Below, one piece after another: positions 18,623-27,906 of a stretch of DNA of 64,000 nt. Below the pieces are notes generated by a model, which was not told the DNA's origin, made no database searches, and was given only the letters and a program-made list of their open reading frames with translations. How positions within the stretch are numbered: position 1 is the stretch's first letter; each line of letters begins with the position of its first letter. The DNA comes from Streptomyces sp. CNQ-509. GTDB lineage: Bacteria > Actinomycetota > Actinomycetes > Streptomycetales > Streptomycetaceae. Location of the stretch: positions 2,668,501 to 2,732,500 of the forward strand of contig NZ_CP011492.1 of assembly GCF_001011035.1 (NCBI RefSeq). The letters run 5' to 3'. Position numbers and translations under genes: made by a program.

Positions 18623-19168
18623 GTCATGCGCTCCCTGGTCTGATCGTTCCTGGCGGCCCGCGGACCGGTCGGTCCGTGCGCCATCTGCACCACTCTAGTG
18701 GCGTCACCGCGGCACCCGCCGGGGTGAGGCGGGACCCGGGGTCCGGCGTCCCGGTCCGCCCCTGGCCACCGGTTTTCCGGAAGGCGCCTCCTGTTTTGTG
18801 CCGTTCCCTCGCCCGCCGGGTACCCGCATCGCCGCGCTCGTCCCGGTGCCCCTGCGGACGCCGTATCCGCGCACGGCATCCGCGCACGGCGCCGTCCCAC
18901 CCGTGCCGTACCGCCCTATCGCCCGCCCGCGGTCGTTCCGTGACGCCTGTGCGAAGGAAGGACGTCAGCCGCCGGTCGTTGGTTGCCCCGTAGGGCTGAT
19001 GAAGACGTCAACAATGGTCCGTAACGGCGACTTTTAAGTCGGAGTCGGGGCAGGAAGCGGCCATACAAGATCCGCCAACACCGGTCTCGCAGCGGGCTGT
19101 CGGTGGGAGATGGGAATATGACGGCGGCCCTCGAATCGGCCTGCCCAGGGAAGGGAGCGGTGACCGGC
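18623..19168. other. Gene-free divergent region between pkaA and the FHA/FtsK gene
   Basis: Roughly 545 bases without a convincing gene. It must carry the promoters of both divergent genes, but no clear -35/-10 pairs stand out. The only symmetrical element noted is a CGACTT-TT-AAGTCG hairpin at 19028-19041. If the FHA/FtsK gene starts at 19118 or 19103 instead of 19169, the gap is correspondingly shorter. Confidence 0.5.
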
Positions 19169-22100
19169 ATGCAGATCCGGCTGACCGTCCAGGCGGCGCG
19201 CGGCGCCGCCGCCCGCGGTCGCGATGTGATCGTCACCGCACCTGCCGGCACGACCCTGGGCGCCGTGGCGGGCGGTCTCCTGGACGCCGCCGCGGCCGCC
19301 GCGAGCGGCGGCGGGGGCACCGCGGGCGGCACGGGCGGCGGCGCGGGCGTCGCGGTCTACGCGGGACAGCGGCTGCTCGACCCTGACCGCGTCCTCCTCG
19401 GCGAACCCCCGCTGGTCGACGGCGCGGTCCTGAGCCTCGGCGGCCCCGCGGACCCGGGCCACGGCCAGCCCCCGGCGGCCGACACGGCGGCGGTCACCAG
19501 CCTGCGGGTGGTGGCGGGCCCCGACGCGGGCGGTGTCCACCTGCTGCACGGCGGCCAGATCCGGATCGGCAGATCGGCCGACGCCGACGTCCCGCTGGAC
19601 GACCCTGACGTCTCGCGGCTCCACTGCGCGCTGACGGTCGCCCCGGACGGCAGCGTCACGGTGGCGGACCTGGGCTCCACGAACGGCACGACGATCGACG
19701 GGGTGGCGGTGGGCACGACCCCGGTGCCGCTGCGCGCGGACGCTGTGCTGCGGGTCGGGGAGTCGGCGCTGCGGATCACGGCGGGGCCGGGTTCCGGGTC
19801 CGGGCCCGCGGGCGCGGGCAGGGCGGAGCACGGGGGTGGACCGGGGGCCGGGGCGGCGGAGCACAGCCGGGTCCCGGAGCAGCGCCGGCCGGAGGATCAG
19901 GGCACGACGGCGGCGGGCCTGGGCAGCGGCTGGCCGGCGGGCGGCGGCCCGGAGTACGGGGACGGCGGTGGGTGGGACGCGGCCCGGGGCGGCGCGGACG
20001 TGGACCCCGAGCACGGCGGACGTCCGGGTGCCGGCGGCGCCCGGTCCGGCAAGGCGCCGAGAGGCGCGGGCCCCGCCCGCGGCGGCGAGTCCGGCGGCGG
20101 GCGCCCGGGGCGGCGCGGAGGTGGCACGGCCGCGGGAGCGGACCGTACGCACGCCGGTGCGCACGGGATACACGGCCGGACGGACCCCGACGCGGTCCGC
20201 GGGGACGGAGACGCGGCCGGTGAGGCGGGGGCCGCGCGCGGCTCCGCGTGCGGCGAGGGAGACGAGACCCCCGGCGGGAGCGGATCGGGCACGGGAGCGG
20301 ACCGCGCGCACGGCGGCCGGGCGGACGGCGGCGGATACCCGGGCCCGGCGCGCGGTGACGGGGACGGCGCGCGCGTCCACGGCTCCGCCGCGGCGGACGC
20401 CGGGTACGGCGGGGCACGCGTCGCCGCCGACGGGAGCGGGCCCGCCGCGGGCGCGGAACCGGGGTACGGCGGCGGGGACCTCGCCGCCGAGCGGGTCGGA
20501 CATGCGGCGGAAGCAGATCCCCGGGAGGGCGCCGCGGGGCACGGTGCCGCGGAGTCCGGTGCCGGGCGGGCCCGCGGGCGCACCGCCGCCGAAGGGGCGC
20601 GTGCACCGGGCGCGGCCGCCCCGCGCAGGAGCGGTACGCCGACGCGGGGCACGGTCGTGCCGCCGGAGCTGCGGTCCCGCGGCGGGGCGGCGGGAGCGGC
20701 TGCCGTACCGCAGCCGCCGCGGCGCGGGATCCGGGCGTGGGCGCGGCGGCTCGGCGGCCGGGAGGAGGCCGCGGAGCCGGCGGCCGGCGCCCCGGCCACG
20801 GCCCGTACCGCCTCCGGGCCCGGCGAGACCACCGACCTGCACGAGCGCTACCCGGACGCCGCCACCGTCCTGCTCGCGGCCCTGGCCGGCGAGGCGGCGT
20901 ACCGGCCCGGCTTCCTCTACGCCCCGGACGACACCCCCGCGCACCACCCCGCGCCCCCCGCAGGCGCGGGCGGACTCCCGCACCCCGGCCCGGACGCGGG
21001 CGCTCCCGGCCTCCCCGGTGCCGCCGACGCCGCCGCGGGCGTCCCCGTACAGCCGGGCGCCGCCGCGGGCACCACCACGCGCGCGGGCGGCACCGCCCCG
21101 CGGGGGCTCGTGTTCCGGCGCGGGAGTGCGCACGCCGACGCACTCGTCGTGCGGCTGGGGACCGAGTTCCGCCCCGGGGGCGGCACCGTCCCGCTCACCG
21201 TCGACCTGCGGCGGGCCGGGTCACTCGCGCTCGCCGGGCCACGCGGGCGGCTCGCCGGGCTCGCGCGCTCGGTCGTGGCCCAACTCGCCGCGCTGCACGG
21301 GCCCGACGTCCTGGAGCTGGTGCTGATCGCCGCCGATCCGACCCGGCCGCACGAGTCGCGCGTCGAGGACTGGTCGTGGGCCGGCTGGCTCCCCCACGTG
21401 CGGCCACGGCAGGGCCAGGACTGCCGGCTGCTGCTCGCGTACGACCGGGAGCAGGCCGCCGCGCGCGTGGGCGAGTTGCAGCGGCGGCTGGAGCAGCCGG
21501 TGCCGGGGACGCGCAGCGTGGTCGTCGTCGACGGTGATCCGGGGACGGCCGCCGTCCGCGACGCCGTCGCCCTGCTCGCCGAGCGCGGGCCCGCCGCGGG
21601 CGTGCACCTCGTCTGCCTCGCCGAGACCGCACCCGCCACCCCTGCTTCGCCGTTGACGGCGACGTACGCCGCGGCGAGCGGCGCGGCGCCCGGCTTCGCC
21701 GCCTGCGGCGCGGTCGGGCTGCTCAGCGGCGACGTGGCCACCAGCCTGCGGCTCCTCCAGCGCCCCGCGGCGGCGGCACCGGAGGGTGACGCCGCGGAGC
21801 CGGGCGCCCCCCGGGCCGCGGCGGCGCCGATGGGGCCCGCGGAGCCGCCCGCACCCGGTCCGTACGCCACCGCGCACGACGACGCCGCCGGCTCCTCCCC
21901 CTCGACCTCCTACGGCACCGGCCGCGCCCGCCTCGGCGGCGACGGCTCCGCGGCACCCGCGGAACCCGCCGCGGCCGGCGGCTGGTTCGAGGCCGCCGCC
22001 TCAGGGCCCGCCGCCGCGGGACCGGCCGGGACGGTCGACGCCGTGTCCGCCGCGTGGGCGGAGCGGCTGGCCCGCGCGCTGGCCCCGTACGGCGAGCGCG

Positions 22101-23476
22101 ACGACGCGGACGGCATCCACCCCGCCCGCCGCGGTGCGCTCCCCGGTGCCGTACGCCTCCTGGACGAGCTGGACCTCGCCCGCGCCACCCCCACCGCGCT
22201 CACCGCCCGCTGGCTGGAGTCCCGTTCGGGCGCCCCGCGCGTGGGCGCGGTGCTCGGCGCGGGGCCCACCGGGCGGCTCATGGCCGACCTCGCCGCCGGG
22301 CCGCTGGCGGTCGAAGGCGCCGCGCGGGGCGGCAAGTCGGAGCTGCTGCGCTCGTTCGCCGCCGCGCTGGCGGCCGGGGAGCCGCCGGAGCGGCTTCAGT
22401 TGGTGCTCGTCGACGGCGCGGGCCGGGAGCGGGGCGACGCGCTCGGCGCGGCGGCGGACCTGCCGCACGTGTCGGGGTATCTGGTGGCGTCCGACCCGGT
22501 GCGGATGCGGGAGTTCGCGCAGGAGCTGTGGGCGGAGTTCAAGCGCAGGGCCGCGCAGCACGCCCCGGGGGGCGAACCGGCGCCGCAGGGCCCGGCGATC
22601 CCCGGCCCTCGCGCGGCGGGCGATCCGCGCCCGGGCGGCGCGGCGGACATACAGGCCGCGCAGAGCAACACGCTGCGGCTGCGCCCCAGACCGGCCCCGG
22701 AGGAGACGCCGGTGGCCGGAGCACGGGCCGAGTCCGGCACGATGCCGGCGGCGGGCGCGGGCGCGGGGGCAGGGGCAGGGGCACGGACCGGGACCGGAGC
22801 GGGCGCGGGTACGGAAGGCGCCGCCGATCCGGTGGCCCGCGCCGCCGGCGGCCGGGGTACGACCCCGCCCCACGGCACCCGGACGCCCGCACCGCAGCAA
22901 CGCCCGGGCGCCACGCCGCCGCACGGCACCGCGGCCCCCGCGTCCGCCACCGCGCCCGCCGGGCGGCGGGGCGCGCCGCCCGCCGTCGTGCTGGTCGTCG
23001 ACGACTACGACGCCCTCGTGGCCCCTGCCCTCGGCAGCCCCGCGCGGCCCGCCGCCGGGTCCGTCGTCCGCGTCGTCGAGGCCATCGCCCGCGACGGCGG
23101 CCCTCTCGGCATGCACCTCGTCACCGCCTCCGCACAGCCGGAGGCCACCGCCGCCACCGCCGCCGTCTCCGGCGCGGCGCACCACGTCGTGCTCGGCGGC
23201 GAGGACGTGCCGCCCGGGCGCGGGCTGTGGTGCGCCGCCGGGGCGGAGCCGGTGCCGTTCCAGGCGGCGCGGGTCACCGGCCGGATCCCCCGTACGGCGA
23301 CCGCACGGCCCACCGTCGTGCCGCTGGAGTGGGCCCGCATGGGCTCACCCCCGACGAGCCGCCCCCTGCGTGAACTCGGCAACGGGCCCACGGACCTGGC
23401 CCTGCTCGCCAGCGCCCTCCAGCGCGCCGCGGGCACCCCGGCCGCCCAGCACGACACCCGCACCCCGTCTCCGTAG
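19169..23476 (+). CDS. FHA-domain FtsK/SpoIIIE-like (EssC-type) ATPase
   Basis: A protein of about 1435 residues. A ubiquitin-like N-terminus (MQIRLTVQAARG) precedes an FHA domain (about 112-204; IRIGRSADAD, SRLHC, LGSTNGT) that binds phosphothreonine. Next comes a disordered Gly/Ala/Arg linker of some 330 residues. Two FtsK-like modules follow: a degenerate one (LALAGPRGRLAGLARSVV) without a P-loop, and one with a Walker-A-like GAARGGKSELLRS near residue 1050. That module is interrupted by another low-complexity stretch before Walker B (VVLVVDDYD). This resembles EssC/EccC secretion ATPases, but no WXG100 genes are nearby. ATG 19169 is preferred; 19118 and 19103 are alternatives. Confidence 0.75.
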   Translation: MQIRLTVQAARGAAARGRDVIVTAPAGTTLGAVAGGLLDAAAAAASGGGGTAGGTGGGAGVAVYAGQRLLDPDRVLLGEPPLVDGAVLSLGGPADPGHGQPPAADTAAVTSLRVVAGPDAGGVHLLHGGQIRIGRSADADVPLDDPDVSRLHCALTVAPDGSVTVADLGSTNGTTIDGVAVGTTPVPLRADAVLRVGESALRITAGPGSGSGPAGAGRAEHGGGPGAGAAEHSRVPEQRRPEDQGTTAAGLGSGWPAGGGPEYGDGGGWDAARGGADVDPEHGGRPGAGGARSGKAPRGAGPARGGESGGGRPGRRGGGTAAGADRTHAGAHGIHGRTDPDAVRGDGDAAGEAGAARGSACGEGDETPGGSGSGTGADRAHGGRADGGGYPGPARGDGDGARVHGSAAADAGYGGARVAADGSGPAAGAEPGYGGGDLAAERVGHAAEADPREGAAGHGAAESGAGRARGRTAAEGARAPGAAAPRRSGTPTRGTVVPPELRSRGGAAGAAAVPQPPRRGIRAWARRLGGREEAAEPAAGAPATARTASGPGETTDLHERYPDAATVLLAALAGEAAYRPGFLYAPDDTPAHHPAPPAGAGGLPHPGPDAGAPGLPGAADAAAGVPVQPGAAAGTTTRAGGTAPRGLVFRRGSAHADALVVRLGTEFRPGGGTVPLTVDLRRAGSLALAGPRGRLAGLARSVVAQLAALHGPDVLELVLIAADPTRPHESRVEDWSWAGWLPHVRPRQGQDCRLLLAYDREQAAARVGELQRRLEQPVPGTRSVVVVDGDPGTAAVRDAVALLAERGPAAGVHLVCLAETAPATPASPLTATYAAASGAAPGFAACGAVGLLSGDVATSLRLLQRPAAAAPEGDAAEPGAPRAAAAPMGPAEPPAPGPYATAHDDAAGSSPSTSYGTGRARLGGDGSAAPAEPAAAGGWFEAAASGPAAAGPAGTVDAVSAAWAERLARALAPYGERDDADGIHPARRGALPGAVRLLDELDLARATPTALTARWLESRSGAPRVGAVLGAGPTGRLMADLAAGPLAVEGAARGGKSELLRSFAAALAAGEPPERLQLVLVDGAGRERGDALGAAADLPHVSGYLVASDPVRMREFAQELWAEFKRRAAQHAPGGEPAPQGPAIPGPRAAGDPRPGGAADIQAAQSNTLRLRPRPAPEETPVAGARAESGTMPAAGAGAGAGAGARTGTGAGAGTEGAADPVARAAGGRGTTPPHGTRTPAPQQRPGATPPHGTAAPASATAPAGRRGAPPAVVLVVDDYDALVAPALGSPARPAAGSVVRVVEAIARDGGPLGMHLVTASAQPEATAATAAVSGAAHHVVLGGEDVPPGRGLWCAAGAEPVPFQAARVTGRIPRTATARPTVVPLEWARMGSPPTSRPLRELGNGPTDLALLASALQRAAGTPAAQHDTRTPSP

Positions 23477-23872
23477 GACCCGCGGCCCCCGCCCCGGCCG
23501 GCCCGCGTCTGCACGCGGCGGCCGCGCGGCGGGCACGTACGCCTCTCGCACGCTTCGTGCGCGCCCGTCCGCGCACGCTCCTGCCCTCAACGCCCCACTC
23601 GCACCATCCGCCCCACCCGTCCCCCCCAGCAACAATCTGCCACCCCAGAAGTCCCCGCCGTCAACCCACCGCAACCGGCCTCCTTCCAATGGCCGAACTC
23701 TCCCGTCACGCCCCACGACCGCAGCCGTTTCTCTTCAAGTAGCCCTCCACCAGCGGTTTCTGCGCCTCTCCCCGCCTCCGGCCCGCCCGGGCCCGCCTTC
23801 ACCTCCCGAACGCTGCCCTGTCACGGACGGATCACGAAACGGCCGCTTACGGGGATTGCGCAGAAGTCGCTA

Positions 23873-23901
23873 TTGCGGGCCCGCCGGTCCGGGCGTAGGA
23901 C
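23873..23901 (+). promoter_or_regulatory. Candidate promoter of the sugar ABC operon
   Basis: TTGCGG (23873-23878) and TAGGAC (23896-23901) are 17 bases apart. The spacer contains the dyad GCCCG-CCGGTC-CGGGC, a possible operator. The start of transcription would be near 23908, giving a leader of about 100 bases. The -35 is weak, so this is tentative. Confidence 0.35.
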
Positions 23902-23942
23902 ATACCCCACAGCATTTCGCACCGGTAAAACGGCACGGACCT

Positions 23943-23989
23943 CGCGGGGCAGGTTTGTGCCGGTACGGGACAACCCCAACTGCCCCGCG
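23943..23989 (+). promoter_or_regulatory. Structured 5' leader element before the sugar-binding-protein gene
   Basis: Outer arms CGCGGGGCAG and CTGCCCCGCG (23943-23952, 23980-23989) pair perfectly over 10 bp. Inside, TTGTGCCG and CGGGACAA (23955-23962, 23966-23973) form an 8-bp hairpin with one mismatch and a GTA loop. The right arm ends about 4 bases before the GGGGAGG ribosome site. It could act at RNA level or as an operator. Confidence 0.45.
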
Positions 23990-24006
23990 TTCCTGGGGAG
24001 GCTGGG

Positions 24007-25386
24007 ATGCGCAGTTCGCTGCATACACTGCAGCAGGTACGAGTCGTGCGGGCCGCGGTGGCGATCATCGCCGCGGGTGCCCTCGCCGTGACAGCCGCCG
24101 GGTGCGGCGACGACGGCGACGACAACGGCGGCGACGGCGGCAAGGCGGACAAGTCCGGCGCCGGCGTCACGCTCCCGAAGCTGGACGGCGAGTCCCTGCG
24201 CGTCGGCGCCGTCTGGACGGGCCCTGAGCAGAAGAACTTCGAGAAGGTCATCGACGGCTTCGAGGAGCAGACCGGCGCCACGGTGGAGTACGTGCCCACC
24301 GGCGACAACGTCGCGTCCTTCGTACGGACCCAGGTCGCGGGCGGCAAGCCGCCGGACGTCGTGTTCGCGCCGCAGGTGGGCGTGTTGCAGGAGTTCGTCA
24401 AGGAGGGCTGGGCGAAGCCGCTGGACGCCGCAGCGAAGAAGGAGCTGGGCAAGAACTTCTCGCAGGGCTGGCAGGACCTGGGTGCGGTGGACGGCGAGCA
24501 GTACGGCGTGTACTGCAAGGCGGCCAACAAGTCGCTGGTCTGGTACAACACCACGGCCTTCGAGAACGCGGGCGCCCAGGAGCCGGAGGACTGGCAGGGC
24601 TTCATGGACACCGCGCAGCTCGTCTCCGACTCCGGCGTGCCGCCGGTGGCGATCGGCGGCGCGGACGGCTGGACGCTCACCGACTGGTTCGAGAACATCT
24701 ACCTCTCCCAGGCCGGCCCGGAGAAGTACGACCAGCTCGCGGCGCACGAGATCCCGTGGACCGACCCGTCCGTGAAGGACGCGCTCACCACCCTCGGCGA
24801 GCTCTTCGGCGACGACACGCTGATCGCGGGCGGCCAGAAGAAGGCGACGAAGATGGCGTTCCCGGACTCGGCGATCGCCCCGTTCGCGGACCTGGAGAAC
24901 CCGAAGGCCGCGATGGTCTTCGAGGCCGACTTCGTCGGCGCCTTCGTCAACGAGACCGACGCGAAGGTCGGCGAGGACGCGAAGATCTTCCCGTTCCCGG
25001 CGGTCGGCCCGGACAAGCCGGTCGTCACCGGCGGCGACGCGGCCGTGACGCTGACCGGCTCCAAGGGCGCGCAGGCCCTGCTCACGTACCTGTCGTCCAC
25101 CGAGGCGGCGGAGGCGTGGGCGGCGCCCGGCGGCTTCGTCTCGCCGAACAAGAACATGGACATGGGCGCGTACCCGAACGACGTGCAGCGGGAGATCGCG
25201 CAGGCGCTCGTCGACGCCGGGGACGACTTCCGCTTCGACATGTCCGACCAGGCGCCCGCCGACTTCGGCGGCACCGCGGGCAAGGGCGAATGGAAGGCGC
25301 TGCAGGACTTCCTGGCCGATCCGAAGGACGTCGAGGGCGCGCAGCAGGACCTCGAGAAGGCCGCCGCCGCGGCCTACAAGAGCTGA
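24007..25386 (+). CDS. Sugar ABC transporter substrate-binding lipoprotein
   Basis: A 459-residue family 1 extracellular solute-binding protein. Residues 1-33 are a lipoprotein signal peptide ending at the lipobox VTAAGC (Cys33). An acidic Gly/Asp linker and a MalE-like fold follow (TGPEQKNFEKVIDGFEEQTG, AGGKPPDVVFAPQVGVLQEF, YCKAANKSLVWYN). The overall pattern resembles alpha-glucoside (AglE-type) binding proteins, so an oligosaccharide ligand is likely but not proven. A strong GGGGAGG precedes the ATG. It is the first gene of a three-gene transporter operon. Confidence 0.9.
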   Translation: MRSSLHTLQQVRVVRAAVAIIAAGALAVTAAGCGDDGDDNGGDGGKADKSGAGVTLPKLDGESLRVGAVWTGPEQKNFEKVIDGFEEQTGATVEYVPTGDNVASFVRTQVAGGKPPDVVFAPQVGVLQEFVKEGWAKPLDAAAKKELGKNFSQGWQDLGAVDGEQYGVYCKAANKSLVWYNTTAFENAGAQEPEDWQGFMDTAQLVSDSGVPPVAIGGADGWTLTDWFENIYLSQAGPEKYDQLAAHEIPWTDPSVKDALTTLGELFGDDTLIAGGQKKATKMAFPDSAIAPFADLENPKAAMVFEADFVGAFVNETDAKVGEDAKIFPFPAVGPDKPVVTGGDAAVTLTGSKGAQALLTYLSSTEAAEAWAAPGGFVSPNKNMDMGAYPNDVQREIAQALVDAGDDFRFDMSDQAPADFGGTAGKGEWKALQDFLADPKDVEGAQQDLEKAAAAAYKS

Positions 25387-25408
25387 CGGACGGAGCAGGG
25401 AGACCCTG

Positions 25409-26806
25409 ATGTCGACCTCGTCGGCGGGGGGTGCGGCGGAGTCCGCCGCACCCACCCCCCTCGCACCGCCGGGCAGCACGTCGCAAGAGCCGGAAGAGCA
25501 GAAGCTGAGCAAGCCGCCGAGGTCGGTGGTACGGACCAAGAGCTGGATCACGGTGGCGTTCCTGCTGCCCGCCGTGGTCCTGCTCGGCACCCTGGTGCTG
25601 TATCCGATCGGGTACTCGGTCTACCGCAGCCTCTTCGACGTCTCCGGCGACGAGTTCATCGGCCTGGACAACTACACCGAACTCTTCAGCGACGACCGCA
25701 TCCGCACCGCGCTGCGCAACAACCTGATCTGGGTGCTCGTCGCGCCCGCGGTCTGCACCGCGCTGGGGCTGATCTTCGCCGTCCTCACCGAGAAGGTGCG
25801 GTGGGGCACGGCGTTCAAGATGGTCGTCTTCATGCCGATGGCGATCTCGATGCTGGCGGCGGGCGTCATCTTCAGCCTCGTCTACCAGAACGAGCCGGAG
25901 CGCGGCGCCGCGAACGCGGCGTGGACGACGATCCACGACACGTTCAGCGACCCCGCACCCTGGCCGGGCGCCCGGCCGCGCCCCAACGCCGATCTGAAGG
26001 GCCCCGACAAGGGCCCCTTCACCAGCGACGCGACCGTCAGCGCCGGGGAGACGGCGCTGCTGCCGCTGGTCGCCGTGAAGCCGCAGGACGCGGCCGGCGA
26101 GGAGCCGGCGGCGAAGCCGCAGCCCGCGGGCGACGGCGTGAGCGGCACGGTGTGGCTGGACTTCAAGCCCGGCGGCGGCGAGCCCGACGTCGTCGACAGC
26201 GGCGAGAAGGCGCTGAAGGACATCAAGGTCGAGGCGGTCAAGGACGGCAAGGTCGTCGCCTCGGCCACGACGGCGTCCGACGGTACGTTCACGCTGCCGG
26301 CCGCGGCCGACGGCGCCCAGTTGCGGCTGCCCTCCTCGAACTTCGCGGAGGCGTACGGCGGCGTCGACTGGCTCGGCCCGTCGCTGGTGACGCCAGCGGT
26401 GATCGCGGCGTACGTGTGGATGTGGGCCGGGTTCGCGATGGTGCTGATCGCCGCGGGGCTGGCGTCCGTGCCGCGGGAACTGATGGAGGCGGCGCGGGTC
26501 GACGGCGCGAACGAGTGGCAGGTGTTCCGGCGGATCACGGTGCCGGTGCTGGCGCCGGTGCTCGCCGTGGTGCTCGTGACGCTGATGATCAACGTGCTGA
26601 AGATCTTCGACCTCGTCTACATCATTGTGCCCAGCGCCCGGCTGGAGGACGGCAACGTGCTGGCCGTCGAGCTGTTCCAGCAGGCGTTCGCGGGCACCGA
26701 GCCCGACCTGGGCGTGGGCAGCGCGATCTCCGTCGTGCTGCTGCTTCTCGTCATCCCCGTGATGATCTTCAATATCCGCCGCCTGCGAAAGGAGTCCGGC
26801 CGATGA
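25409..26806 (+). CDS. Sugar ABC transporter permease with inserted extracytoplasmic domain
   Basis: A 465-residue MalF/AglF-type permease. After a cytosolic Pro/Glu-rich N-terminus and TM1 (about 50-70), there are further helices up to residue 160 (ISMLAAGVIFSLVY). About 160 residues that ordinary permeases lack follow. They include GVSGTVWLDFKPGGGE and ASATTASDGTFTLPAAADG, resembling a carboxypeptidase-regulatory/CnaB-like beta-sandwich. Helices then resume at SLVTPAVIAAYVWMWAGFAM, and the EAA loop (MEAARVDGANEWQVFRRITV) contacts the ATPase. Topology places the insert outside the membrane. It overlaps the next gene by four bases (ATGA). Confidence 0.88.
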   Translation: MSTSSAGGAAESAAPTPLAPPGSTSQEPEEQKLSKPPRSVVRTKSWITVAFLLPAVVLLGTLVLYPIGYSVYRSLFDVSGDEFIGLDNYTELFSDDRIRTALRNNLIWVLVAPAVCTALGLIFAVLTEKVRWGTAFKMVVFMPMAISMLAAGVIFSLVYQNEPERGAANAAWTTIHDTFSDPAPWPGARPRPNADLKGPDKGPFTSDATVSAGETALLPLVAVKPQDAAGEEPAAKPQPAGDGVSGTVWLDFKPGGGEPDVVDSGEKALKDIKVEAVKDGKVVASATTASDGTFTLPAAADGAQLRLPSSNFAEAYGGVDWLGPSLVTPAVIAAYVWMWAGFAMVLIAAGLASVPRELMEAARVDGANEWQVFRRITVPVLAPVLAVVLVTLMINVLKIFDLVYIIVPSARLEDGNVLAVELFQQAFAGTEPDLGVGSAISVVLLLLVIPVMIFNIRRLRKESGR

Positions 26807-27726
26807 CCACCGCAGCAGCGGCGGAGACCGCACCCAAGCCGGAACCGCAGAAGGCGGAGGCCGAGGCGCCGGTCAAGGAGTCCCTCGCCGCCCGCATCGG
26901 CCGGTACGCGGGCGGCGGCGCGGTCCGGGCGTTCCTGGTGATCGTGGCGTTCCTGTGGCTGACCCCGACGGTGGGGCTGCTCATCTCGTCGTTCCGGGAT
27001 CCCGCGGACATCGCGACGACCGGCTGGTGGAAGGTCTTCGGCGATCCGGGGCAGCTCACCACGGAGACGTACGACACGCTCTTCGGCAACGAAGACGTGA
27101 TGGGCGCGCTGCCCACCACGATCTGGATCACCGTGCCGTCCACGCTGCTGGTCGTGGTCATCGGCGCGCTGGCGGGCTACGCCTTCGCGTGGATGGAGTT
27201 CCCCGGCCGGGACTGGGTGTTCCTCGCGGTGGTGGGCCTGCTGGTGGTGCCGGTGCAGGTGGCGCTCATCCCGATCGCGTCGCTGTACCGGGATCTGAAC
27301 CTGTTCCACACGATCACGGGCGTGGTGCTCTTCCATACCGCGTTCGGGCTGCCGTTCGCCATCTTCCTGTTGCGGAACTTCTTCGCGGAGATCCCCCGGG
27401 AGCTGCTGGAGGCGGCGCGGATCGACGGGGCGAGCGAGCTGCGGCTGTTCTTCCGCGTCGTGATGCCGCTGGGCGGCCCCGCGATCGCGGCGCTGAGCAT
27501 CTTCCAGTTCCTGTGGGTGTGGAACGACATGCTGGTGGCCCTGGTCTTCGCCGACCCGGGCAAGCCGCCGCTGACGGTGGCGGTGCAGCAGCAGACGCGG
27601 CAGTTCGACAGCAACATCGAGCTGATCGCGTCCGGCGCGTTCATCTCGATGATCATCCCGCTGGTCGTCTTCTTCGCCTTCCAGCGGCAGTTCGTGTCCG
27701 GCGTGATGGCGGGCGCGGTGAAGTAG
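26803..27726 (+). CDS. Sugar ABC transporter permease (MalG/AglG-type)
   Basis: A 307-residue permease with six membrane helices after a charged Ala/Glu/Pro N-terminus. The EAA loop is LLEAARIDGASELRLFFRVV. The W-V-W-N-D segment (FQFLWVWNDMLVALVF) and the C-terminal RQFVSGVMAGAVK are standard for this family. AGGAG lies 7 bases before the ATG, which overlaps the previous stop (ATGA), so translation is coupled. No ATP-binding subunit follows; in streptomycetes such importers borrow a shared MsiK-type ATPase encoded elsewhere. A terminator follows. Confidence 0.92.
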   Translation: MTTAAAAETAPKPEPQKAEAEAPVKESLAARIGRYAGGGAVRAFLVIVAFLWLTPTVGLLISSFRDPADIATTGWWKVFGDPGQLTTETYDTLFGNEDVMGALPTTIWITVPSTLLVVVIGALAGYAFAWMEFPGRDWVFLAVVGLLVVPVQVALIPIASLYRDLNLFHTITGVVLFHTAFGLPFAIFLLRNFFAEIPRELLEAARIDGASELRLFFRVVMPLGGPAIAALSIFQFLWVWNDMLVALVFADPGKPPLTVAVQQQTRQFDSNIELIASGAFISMIIPLVVFFAFQRQFVSGVMAGAVK

Positions 27727-27760
27727 GCGCGTACGCGCTGAGGCGAGCGCGGCGAGACGA

Positions 27761-27795
27761 TACGGCCGTCCGGGTGGATCACCCGGGCGGCCGTA
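27761..27795 (+). terminator. Terminator of the sugar ABC operon
   Basis: A 16-bp stem (27761-27776 with 27780-27795, one T-G wobble, loop GAT) starts 34 bases after the permease stop. It also separates the importer from the glycan locus that begins just downstream. Confidence 0.8.
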
Positions 27796-27906
27796 CTGTC
27801 GTACGGCCGCGTGCGCGGGGCCGCCGTTACGGTGGCGGATACCAGAAATAAGGACATTCCGACCAGCGGACTGTCCTTCCGCCGCCGCCCGCCCAGGGAT
27901 GTGTCC

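Larger units (their letters stand above)
23477..24006. other. Gene-free region upstream of the sugar ABC operon
   Basis: About 530 bases with no convincing coding region. The left part is C-rich and of low complexity. The right part (from about 23820) is more balanced and carries a candidate promoter at 23873-23901 and a two-tier inverted repeat at 23943-23989 directly before the ribosome site of the binding-protein gene. Confidence 0.5.

Noticed and set aside
18798..19037. 79-codon plus-strand frame in the pkaA/FHA intergenic region
   Set aside because: Pro/Arg-rich, no ribosome site, no recognisable motif; treated as non-coding.
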